Of a stretch of DNA of 5,960 nt, positions 1 through 5,166 are shown piece after piece. Source of the DNA: Campylobacterales bacterium. GTDB lineage: Bacteria > Campylobacterota > Campylobacteria > Campylobacterales > QNZT01. The stretch's first letter is position 1. Each line of letters opens with the position of its first letter. The stretch is from contig DQSO01000137.1 in the NCBI GenBank assembly GCA_015663225.1, forward strand, positions 1 to 5,960, written 5' to 3'. The translations under genes and the position numbers were made by a program. Below the pieces are notes generated by a model, which saw only the letters and a program-made list of their open reading frames with translations, was not told where the DNA came from and did no database searches.

Positions 1-56
1 TCCAAAACTAATTTGGATTTAAAATCTGCTGTGTATGTTGTTCTTTTTCTGCTCAT
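1..56 (-). CDS. IS3-family transposase OrfA, N-terminal fragment (runs off left edge)
   Basis: Reading the minus strand from an ATG at 56 gives 18 codons open to the window edge: MSRKRTTYTADFKSKLVL. The pattern of a basic start followed by YTA-[DE]-FK-x-K-LVLE is the classic beginning of IS3-family OrfA proteins (HTH_Tnp_1 family), whose helix-turn-helix binds the element's terminal inverted repeats. Only the first 18 residues are visible, so OrfB, the frameshift site and the right end cannot be judged. A purine-rich AAAGAG lies 11 nt before the ATG, a rather distant ribosome site. The gene has the same orientation as the upstream operon. The family call is good for so short a stretch; the subgroup is not determinable. 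Confidence 0.78.
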   Translation of the reverse strand, partial: MSRKRTTYTADFKSKLVL

Positions 57-62
57 AATGTA

Positions 63-85
63 ATATACTCTTTAGCATAGTATAT
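63..85. repeat. Short AT-rich inverted repeat between the 8-TM gene and the transposase
   Basis: The arms ATATACT (63-69) and AGTATAT (79-85) pair perfectly around a 9-nt loop, directly after the stop codon of the membrane protein gene. The stem has only one GC pair and no T-run follows on the minus strand, so it is a poor intrinsic terminator. It could equally be part of the end region of the IS3 element or a chance AT palindrome. Confidence 0.3.
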
Positions 86-86
86 A

Positions 87-1034
87 TTATAACCAGACAT
101 CATTTTTAAGATAGTAAATGACAACATATAAACTTACAATAACAATATAAAAAAAGTTAAAAATCAAAGAGATTTTATAATCTTTTTGATTAGACTCAAT
201 AAATTCACTCTTTATCCCATAAAAAGTACCTATAAAAAGAGTTGTATATAGTAAATATCCAACATAGTAATAATCCTTTTGCAATATACAAAAAGGACAA
301 TGATGAGTTGGAAGTTCATATATATAAGTTGAAAAAAATGTGATAAGAGTTAGTAGTGATATGATGATAAATAGTAGATTAAAAAGTCCAAAAAGGTATT
401 TTGGTTTGATCTTATAAAACAGGACTAATAATATAAAATTTCCATAAAATATTGATAAAAGAATACTGCTATCAATAGCAAAGATATTTGACATAGTAGA
501 AGTTGCGGATGTAGAAAATAGTGTTCCACAGCAACTTACCATCTTATCAATTTCAATAGAATTAAACATCAAGTATTCAACAACTATTTCTAAGAGTAAA
601 AGAGAAAATAAAACTATAAAAAGCCCAAATTTTAACTTTGTTTTTGGAAGTGTAATTTGTTTTATATCTACAAAGTGTAGGCTCAACCAAAGACCAAATA
701 GGTAGATATTGAGTATTTTTAGAGTTATCAAAGGAGTTCCATAGCTTGTAGCATCAACAACACCTGCCCCACACATAGCTCCAGTTAAGAGAGTAGATAT
801 TTTATCAAGGGTAAATATAAAAAATAAAAATAAGGGAAGTTTTATAGCAAATAGATATTTGATGATAGTTGAAGCTAGAAAACTCTGCTTTTCAAGTTTA
901 TATTGAAGAGGATTAGTTGAGTTTATATCCCATTTTAGATATATATTGACACTAAGCCAAAGTGCAACTCCTCCAAAGATTAAAAAAAGTATATTTAGAA
1001 GTTGAAGTGTTAAAACTTCAGGAGAAAGTATCAT
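87..1034 (-). CDS. Eight-span integral membrane protein with periplasmic cysteine motifs (CGAG, CCG, HHCPFC), function unknown
   Basis: I cannot assign this 315-aa protein to a named family. Hydrophobic segments lie near residues 9-31, 56-76, 105-122, 136-156, 189-207, 213-236, 256-274 and 286-307. Lysines concentrate in loops 1-2, 3-4 (KQITLPKTKLK), 5-6 (KIKPK) and 7-8, which predicts these as cytoplasmic and both termini as periplasmic. Loops 2-3, 4-5 and 6-7 then face the periplasm and carry all five cysteines: C88 in MCGAGV, C168-C169 in SCCG, and C246/C249 in HHCPFC, with H244 and H245. The CPFC pair recalls DsbB/VKOR-type thiol proteins, and Cys/His/Met groups also suit Cu(I) binding; neither is proven. 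The ATG at 1034 overlaps the ATPase stop by 4 nt (ATGA) with little Shine-Dalgarno sequence, implying translational coupling. The C-terminus ends close to a transposase gene and could have been trimmed. Confidence 0.8.
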   Translation of the reverse strand: MILSPEVLTLQLLNILFLIFGGVALWLSVNIYLKWDINSTNPLQYKLEKQSFLASTIIKYLFAIKLPLFLFFIFTLDKISTLLTGAMCGAGVVDATSYGTPLITLKILNIYLFGLWLSLHFVDIKQITLPKTKLKFGLFIVLFSLLLLEIVVEYLMFNSIEIDKMVSCCGTLFSTSATSTMSNIFAIDSSILLSIFYGNFILLVLFYKIKPKYLFGLFNLLFIIISLLTLITFFSTYIYELPTHHCPFCILQKDYYYVGYLLYTTLFIGTFYGIKSEFIESNQKDYKISLIFNFFYIVIVSLYVVIYYLKNDVWL

Positions 1035-1687
1035 GATATGATTTTACCATTTTTCATCTCTACCACTTTATCTATGAAATCTAAATCAAAAAATAGGGGG
1101 TCATGAGTTGCAACTACTATAGTCTTACCCATGTTTTTTAACTCTTCTAAAATTTTTATAAACTCTAAAGATAACTTTGCATCTAAGTTTGCAGTTGGCT
1201 CATCTGCTATTATTATTTTAGGGGAGTTTATCATAGATCTTGCTATCGCAACTCGTTGCTGTTCTCCTCCAGAAAGATTTTTAACTATCTCATTTTCTTT
1301 ATGTGAAATATCAAACTTTTTCATAACACTTTGAAGTTTCTCTCTAGCTTCACTCTCTGGTAGATTTGATGGGAGCAGGGGAGTTAGAATGTTATCTTTT
1401 ACTGATAAGTTTGGGATAAGATTATATTTTTGAAAGATAAACCCAATACTATCTCGACGAAACAAAGAAGCAAAATCATCAGGAAGTTTTGATACTCGTT
1501 TTTCATCTACGATAACTTCACCGCTTGTGGGCTTACTAAGAGCCGCGATAAGTGATAAAATAGTACTCTTCCCACTACCACTTTGCCCTTTTAATATGAC
1601 TAGCTCACCCTCTTTTATGTGTAGGTTTATATCTTCAACAGCTTTTATATCTTTATAGGTTTTTGTTATGTTATTTAACTTAATCAT
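1031..1687 (-). CDS. ABC transporter ATP-binding protein, LolD/MacB type
   Basis: This 218-aa nucleotide-binding subunit energises the FtsX-like permease encoded two genes upstream. All hallmarks are intact: Walker A GQSGSGKS (residues 34-41), Q-loop Q86 in FIFQKYNL, signature LSGGEQQ (138-144), Walker B IIIADEP with catalytic E163, D-loop NLD (167-169) and H-loop H195 in ATHD. The FQ-x-YNL-IP and ADEPTANLD patterns are typical of the LolD/MacB/FtsE branch (COG1136), which works by mechanotransmission rather than classical transport. I chose the ATG at 1687 because MIKLNNITKTY matches the family N-terminus and a GGA lies 7 nt upstream. An in-frame ATG at 1726 would add 13 non-homologous residues inside the preceding gene. 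The start overlaps the stop of the preceding small gene by 8 nt. Confidence 0.93.
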   Translation of the reverse strand: MIKLNNITKTYKDIKAVEDINLHIKEGELVILKGQSGSGKSTILSLIAALSKPTSGEVIVDEKRVSKLPDDFASLFRRDSIGFIFQKYNLIPNLSVKDNILTPLLPSNLPESEAREKLQSVMKKFDISHKENEIVKNLSGGEQQRVAIARSMINSPKIIIADEPTANLDAKLSLEFIKILEELKNMGKTIVVATHDPLFFDLDFIDKVVEMKNGKIIS

Positions 1688-1997
1688 CAATAAATCCAAT
1701 CTTTTTAGTATTGTTTCTAGCCTCATCTTGAATATCTTGCATGCTTGATATAATCGTAACTACATTATGAAGAAGTTTTTTGTTCTCTTGGTTGTTAGAC
1801 TCGAGAGATTCTAACCTTTTTATTATATCAAAGTATGGAACAGATTGATTTTTTATCTTTACAAATGTTCTCATTATAGATATATTTACTTCAGTTGCTA
1901 TTTTGCTTTTTTTAAGATGGTTGCTAGCATATATACACCTTTTGTAATGTTTTTTAATATCTTTTGGTAAGTTTTCATTTTCATATAAAATATTCAC
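1680..1997 (-). CDS. Small protein resembling the C-terminal tail of ORF6N-domain proteins, inserted between permease and ATPase genes
   Basis: The 105-aa product starts at GTG (1997), overlapping the permease stop by 4 nt (GTGA), and ends 8 nt inside the ATPase gene. Residues from about 33 (KIATEVNISIMRTFVK) followed by a Leu/Glu/Asn-rich helix and a closing KKIGF strongly recall the C-terminal third of ORF6N-domain proteins, phage- and mobile-element-associated DNA-binding proteins of roughly 170 aa or more. From memory these read AIxVNIxIMRxFVKxR, then coiled coil, then a KRKIGF tail. The DNA-binding ORF6N core is missing, and the first 30 residues (YENENLPKDIKKHYKRC) look unrelated. No signal peptide or TM segment is seen, so it should be cytoplasmic, possibly a coiled-coil oligomer. 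It may be a domesticated remnant, a small regulator, or a decaying insertion tolerated because the frame keeps coupling intact. The homology call is moderate and the function unknown. Confidence 0.6.
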   Translation of the reverse strand: MNILYENENLPKDIKKHYKRCIYASNHLKKSKIATEVNISIMRTFVKIKNQSVPYFDIIKRLESLESNNQENKKLLHNVVTIISSMQDIQDEARNNTKKIGFIDD

Positions 1998-3160
1998 CTT
2001 ATCACTTCATCAACTTCCATAGTAGCAACTCTCCAAGATGGTATAATCGTAGCTGCCAAATATATAGGAACACTAAGAAAAAATACCAAAAATAGAGTTT
2101 GAAAATCAAATACAAAAGGTAATGTAAATGTAGTTTTTAGCTGTGAATACCCAACAAATATATCACGAAGCAGTGGAGCTTGAAGTAAAAATACAAATCC
2201 AAAAGCTAAGATAACTCCTGCTATATAAGAAAATATTGAGATGATAGAAGCTTCATAAAACTTCTCTTTTAGTATATCATCAATTTTCCAACCAACTGCT
2301 TTTAATATACCTATTTCTCGTTTTTCTTCACTACTTAAACCACTAGATTTGTCATAAATAATCATAAAAAATGTAAATATACTTATGATAAACATAGCTA
2401 AAAATATACCACTTTTATAATCAAAAATATTTTGATAACTAACTTTTAAATCCTCTTTTGTTATAACTCTTGCAAATGGATATTTTAATCTTATTTTTGA
2501 TGTTATTGTATTTATCTCAACTGGATTTGCTACTTTTATGACTATATCCGTTGCTCTATTTTCTGGAATGTCAAATATCTCTCTTATGTTTTCTTTGCTC
2601 ATAACTATCATGTCATTTGACTCTAGTTCTAACTCACTGTTGAAGACTCCACTAATAGTTATTTTTTTGAAACTTCCATCTGGTTTTATAAAGTTGAAAT
2701 AATTTTTATAAAAGCTTTTTTCTAATACTTTATAGACTCCTGCACCAACTATCATAGAAGAGTCACTTTTAAAACTAATTTTTTTAAAACTATCTTTGTA
2801 TTGGTTTTCAAACTCATCTATACCTATCAATGTAAAGTTTACACCACCATTTTCAAAGTAGTAGTATCCCCAAACTCTAGCCACTACATCAGTGACTCCC
2901 TCTATTAGAAGAAGTTCATCAACTATTGCTGTATCTATGTTGTTATGACGACCTGCTTTGATATTTTGGATAGTTATCTCTGGGAGTGAATCTACTGTTG
3001 AGTGAAGTTCATACTTGAGTGAAGTTGTGATAAAAAATACTGTTGTTAGTAAAAATGTTAGCATGATAAAGACAACTGTTATAAAAATACTTTTTGATTT
3101 TTGTCTTAAAATTGCATTTATAGCATACTCTATGAGGTAGAAGTTTATCTTATTTTGCAT
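1994..3160 (-). CDS. ABC transporter permease, FtsX/MacB (LolC/E-like) family
   Basis: This 388-aa inner-membrane protein has the four-span MacB/FtsX layout. TM1 lies at about 24-48, followed by a periplasmic MacB-PCD-like domain (about 50-248), then TM2 at 250-269, TM3 at 305-327 and TM4 at 354-374. After TM2 comes the coupling-helix signature EEKREIGILKAVGWKIDDI (residues 278-296), which docks on the ATPase. The C-terminus has the usual IPSWRVATMEVDEVIR ending (family pattern P-x-EALR), so the protein is complete. Such permeases transmit ATP-driven movement to periplasmic partners or extract lipoproteins and small molecules; the substrate is not readable from sequence. A GGA 7 nt before the ATG can serve as ribosome site. 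The start overlaps the upstream 95-aa gene by 11 nt. With the NosL-like protein upstream, a role in copper handling or maturation of a periplasmic enzyme is inferred. NosY is a different (ABC-2) permease type. Confidence 0.92.
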   Translation of the reverse strand: MQNKINFYLIEYAINAILRQKSKSIFITVVFIMLTFLLTTVFFITTSLKYELHSTVDSLPEITIQNIKAGRHNNIDTAIVDELLLIEGVTDVVARVWGYYYFENGGVNFTLIGIDEFENQYKDSFKKISFKSDSSMIVGAGVYKVLEKSFYKNYFNFIKPDGSFKKITISGVFNSELELESNDMIVMSKENIREIFDIPENRATDIVIKVANPVEINTITSKIRLKYPFARVITKEDLKVSYQNIFDYKSGIFLAMFIISIFTFFMIIYDKSSGLSSEEKREIGILKAVGWKIDDILKEKFYEASIISIFSYIAGVILAFGFVFLLQAPLLRDIFVGYSQLKTTFTLPFVFDFQTLFLVFFLSVPIYLAATIIPSWRVATMEVDEVIR

Positions 3161-3437
3161 TGATAATTCCAGAGTGAGAATAGGTAAAAGTTGTTGGAAA
3201 ATACTCTCTTAAACTTCCATCATCTTTATATATAGAAAACATATCAGCAAGACTACGATGTCTTATATAAGTAGCCTCGGTGGATATAGCTAAATCAGGT
3301 AAAGAGGTAACTTTTACAAAATTAGATTTACTTTGAGTTGCATCTTTTGTCATAATTTTTAGATACAAAACTTCCACCGTTAAAATAATACCAAGCCCTA
3401 AAAATAGATATAGAATAAAAAAAGTTTTTTTATTCAT
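3150..3437 (-). CDS. Small single-span membrane-anchored periplasmic protein, function unknown
   Basis: The 95-aa product starts with two lysines and has one hydrophobic span at about residues 5-27 with no clear cleavage site, so an N-in/C-out anchored protein is predicted. The roughly 65-residue periplasmic part contains SLPDLAIST, YIRHRSLADMFSIY and a Thr/Ser/Tyr-rich end; it has no cysteines, but H60 and H88 are present. I recognise no family. The ATG overlaps the NosL-like gene by 8 nt, and the stop lies 11 nt inside the permease gene, so it is tightly coupled to both and probably part of the same complex. A likely ribosome site, AAAGGAA, lies 13 nt upstream, a long spacing. It could bridge the NosL-like protein and the permease periplasmic domain, but this is inference from context only. 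Confidence 0.75.
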   Translation of the reverse strand: MNKKTFFILYLFLGLGIILTVEVLYLKIMTKDATQSKSNFVKVTSLPDLAISTEATYIRHRSLADMFSIYKDDGSLREYFPTTFTYSHSGIINAK

Positions 3438-4545
3438 CTAGCTTATAAAGTTCCTTTTCAACAATATCTTTAAACTTAATAATCTTTTTACCCTTATGAT
3501 CAATCTTAAATCTTTTAGCACTTTCAAGATTGTCAAATGGTATCAGTTCATGCCCCATTGGACCATAAACATCACTTCCTATCACATAAAAAGCACTTTT
3601 AGAATCAATAGCCTTTTGTGAATAATAATCTGTTACAACCATTTTACTTATTTGCTTTTTAGTATGATTTTTATCTTCTCCCCATTTTTCGGGATTAAAG
3701 TAAAACTTCATCATATCTTTTACCCCATCAAATGAAAGATGACTATCTTTATAAAAAATTTGTGCTGCCCATCTTGGGTACTTGTAAATAAACATACCAC
3801 AAACTGGACACTTCTCATTTTTTTCTACTTTTATAATATCTTTATCTTTAGCATCTCCAAATCTTTTAACTTCCCATAGATAGAGTGCTACTGCTTGAAA
3901 CTGTTTCTCATTTTTTAGTTCTTTACAAAGATTTTTCTCTTTGATAGAAGCTTTAAGATCATTTATCTCTAGATAATCATTTAGGTTGATAGTTTTATCA
4001 CACTTTTTATCAAATATCTTTTTGCCCATAGGATAGATCTTCTTTTTCTTCTTCATAGTTACCATTGCAATATCAGATTTTAATGAGTCTTGAGCCATCT
4101 TAAAAGCTTCATCAAATGTTGCTAATTTGCCCTCGTATTCTTCTATAAACTTTAAAGCATCACTCTTTTTTGCAAATGCTAACTTACTAACCTTTGCCAT
4201 AGTTCCAGGAACTATTGAGTCCACAACATAGTAAGCATCTTTAGCTAAGATAATCTTTTCACTTTTGCTATCAACAACTTTTACTTCATCAAGATTGATT
4301 TTATACTTTTTTATATCTACTGCTAAACATCTCATCGAGCAGTATTGTCTATTAGTTTTATTTGGTAGTTTTGAAGTATGAGAAGTTTTGTAAAACATCT
4401 TGATACTCATACCACATACTGGACACCAATGTTTGTTTTTACCTTCTTGAGTAAGTGTGGGAGTAGAAGTTGCTTTTTTTGTAAAACTTTGTGCATTTAG
4501 TGAGATAGAGAGTAGCACTAATAGTGATAAGATAAATAATTTCAC
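3430..4545 (-). CDS. Secreted tandem NosL-like protein (two CPVCGM domains)
   Basis: NosL-family proteins are periplasmic Cu(I)-binding proteins that help assemble nitrous oxide reductase. This 371-aa version is about twice the usual length. A Sec signal peptide covers residues 1 to about 18 (LLVLLSISLNA, cleavage near NA-QS). There is no lipobox cysteine, unlike many NosL lipoproteins. NosL domain 1 has CPVCGM at 41-46 and a second pair C69/C73 in YCSMRC. NosL domain 2 has CPVCGM at 246-251 plus LSFDGVKDMMKFYF (270-283) and YGPMGHELIPF (327-337), both typical NosL patterns. Between them, residues 170-228 (PMGKKIFDKKC, later AVALYLWEVKR) resemble a cytochrome c fold lacking CxxCH. The GTG start at 4545 is supported by AAGGA upstream and by the signal peptide. 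It is the first gene of the run of six overlapping genes. A copper-chaperone role is inferred from the motifs. Confidence 0.87.
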   Translation of the reverse strand: MKLFILSLLVLLSISLNAQSFTKKATSTPTLTQEGKNKHWCPVCGMSIKMFYKTSHTSKLPNKTNRQYCSMRCLAVDIKKYKINLDEVKVVDSKSEKIILAKDAYYVVDSIVPGTMAKVSKLAFAKKSDALKFIEEYEGKLATFDEAFKMAQDSLKSDIAMVTMKKKKKIYPMGKKIFDKKCDKTINLNDYLEINDLKASIKEKNLCKELKNEKQFQAVALYLWEVKRFGDAKDKDIIKVEKNEKCPVCGMFIYKYPRWAAQIFYKDSHLSFDGVKDMMKFYFNPEKWGEDKNHTKKQISKMVVTDYYSQKAIDSKSAFYVIGSDVYGPMGHELIPFDNLESAKRFKIDHKGKKIIKFKDIVEKELYKLDE

Positions 4546-4550
4546 GGTTT
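4546..4550 (-). other. Spacer between the NosL-like GTG start and its ribosome binding site
   Basis: On the minus strand the sequence AAGGAAAAACC immediately precedes the GTG codon, placing an AAGGA Shine-Dalgarno core about 6 nt from the start. This is the best-placed ribosome site in the window, and it decides the GTG at 4545 as the start. No competing ATG in frame would keep the signal peptide. Confidence 0.6.
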
Positions 4551-4572
4551 TTCCTTATTTTTTATTTTTAAT

Positions 4573-4602
4573 ACTATATTTTAGCTATGAAGTGTTAATT
4601 AA
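4573..4602 (-). promoter_or_regulatory. Candidate promoter upstream of the NosL-like gene
   Basis: On the minus strand a TATAGT element (4578-4573) lies about 28 nt before the GTG start, within an A/T-rich tract. A weak TTAATT (4602-4597) sits 18 nt further upstream as a possible -35. Campylobacterota sigma-70 promoters have a conserved -10 and poor -35, so the fit is acceptable but not distinctive in such AT-rich DNA. It would allow the NosL/ABC genes to be expressed apart from the tetrapyrrole genes. Read-through from upstream is equally possible because no terminator is seen. Confidence 0.3.
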
Positions 4603-4603
4603 C
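4594..4603. repeat. 10-bp perfect palindrome GTTAATTAAC, possible operator
   Basis: GTTAATTAAC sits just after the stop codon of the precorrin-2 dehydrogenase gene and overlaps the possible -35 of the NosL-like gene. It could be a binding site for a dimeric regulator. It does not match the Crp/Fnr-type spacing (TTGAT-N4-ATCAA) or the NssR-type site (TTAAC-N4-GTTAA), and a 10-bp AT-rich palindrome can arise by chance. Confidence 0.22.
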
Positions 4604-4605
4604 TC

Positions 4606-5166
4606 TTAAATATTATTAAAAAACTCCCTGGCTTTTTTATCTAAAAGTTGCATTCTCTCTTTTCCTTTAGGTAGTGAAGCTCTTAGTTCTTTCATCTGTA
4701 TTAAAAAAGTTGATATACTTTTTGGAAGAATTTTTTTAAGATAAAGTTTTAAGTGTTTAGCTATTGCAGGTGATGCTCCCGAAGTTGAGATAGCGATAGT
4801 TAAATCTCCCTCTTTAATATAAGAAGGAAATATAAAATCACAATAATCAACCGAATCGACAGCATTGCAAAGTATCCTAGTTTCTCTGCTTTCAATCCAT
4901 ATCTCTTCTTGAAGCTTCAGACTATCAACAGCAATAATTACTATATCAAAACTATTAATATCGCCTTTTTTATAGGTTCTTTTTTCAAACAGTAAGTTAT
5001 TTTCTTCCAAAATAGTTTGCATTTGAGGTATTATCATGCGAGCAATAACTTTTATATCTATCGTAAAATCAAGCAGTTTCTCAATTTTTTCGATAGCAAT
5101 ATTCCCTCCACCAACGATAAGGATTTTTTTATTTTCAAGTTTTATAAATGCAGGGAAATATTTCAT
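4606..5166 (-). CDS. Precorrin-2 dehydrogenase / sirohydrochlorin ferrochelatase (Met8/CysG N-terminal type)
   Basis: This cytosolic enzyme oxidises precorrin-2 to sirohydrochlorin with NAD+ and, in the bifunctional members of the family, inserts iron to give siroheme. The 186-aa protein begins like CysG (FPAFIKLENKKILIVGGG) with an NAD-binding Rossmann motif VGGGNIAIEK at about 18-27. NAVD ends at D104, aligned with the essential Asp104 of Salmonella CysG. STSGASPAIAK (127-137) matches the STGGxSP signature; T128 replaces the CysG phosphoserine S128. There is no uroporphyrinogen methyltransferase domain, so a separate CobA/SUMT is needed. The helical C-terminal part is somewhat shorter than the roughly 215 residues of the CysG module. 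The ATG overlaps the siroheme decarboxylase stop by 4 nt (ATGA), matching its role of supplying siroheme to that enzyme. Whether it also chelates iron cannot be decided from sequence. Confidence 0.9.
   Translation of the reverse strand: MKYFPAFIKLENKKILIVGGGNIAIEKIEKLLDFTIDIKVIARMIIPQMQTILEENNLLFEKRTYKKGDINSFDIVIIAVDSLKLQEEIWIESRETRILCNAVDSVDYCDFIFPSYIKEGDLTIAISTSGASPAIAKHLKLYLKKILPKSISTFLIQMKELRASLPKGKERMQLLDKKAREFFNNI

Noticed and set aside
63..85. Intrinsic terminator at the end of the operon
   Set aside because: The 7-bp stem has one GC pair and no T-run follows on the transcribed strand.
1131..1334. A 67-codon open frame on the plus strand
   Set aside because: It lies entirely antisense to the ATPase gene over its conserved signature and Walker B region, and its translation resembles no protein.
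1688..1726. ATG at 1726 as the start of the ATPase
   Set aside because: It adds 13 residues (RLETILKRLDLL) not typical of LolD/MacB ATPases and would overlap the preceding gene by 47 nt. The ATG at 1687 matches the family N-terminus.
1031..3160. Classical NosF/NosY copper-site ABC transporter
   Set aside because: The permease has the four-span MacB/FtsX layout with a large periplasmic domain, not the six-span ABC-2 fold of NosY, and no NosD is present.
4591..4605. NssR- or Fnr-type operator upstream of the NosL-like gene
   Set aside because: Only one TTAAC half-site is present. The second half at the correct N4 spacing (CATAG) does not match GTTAA, and the palindrome present has no spacer.
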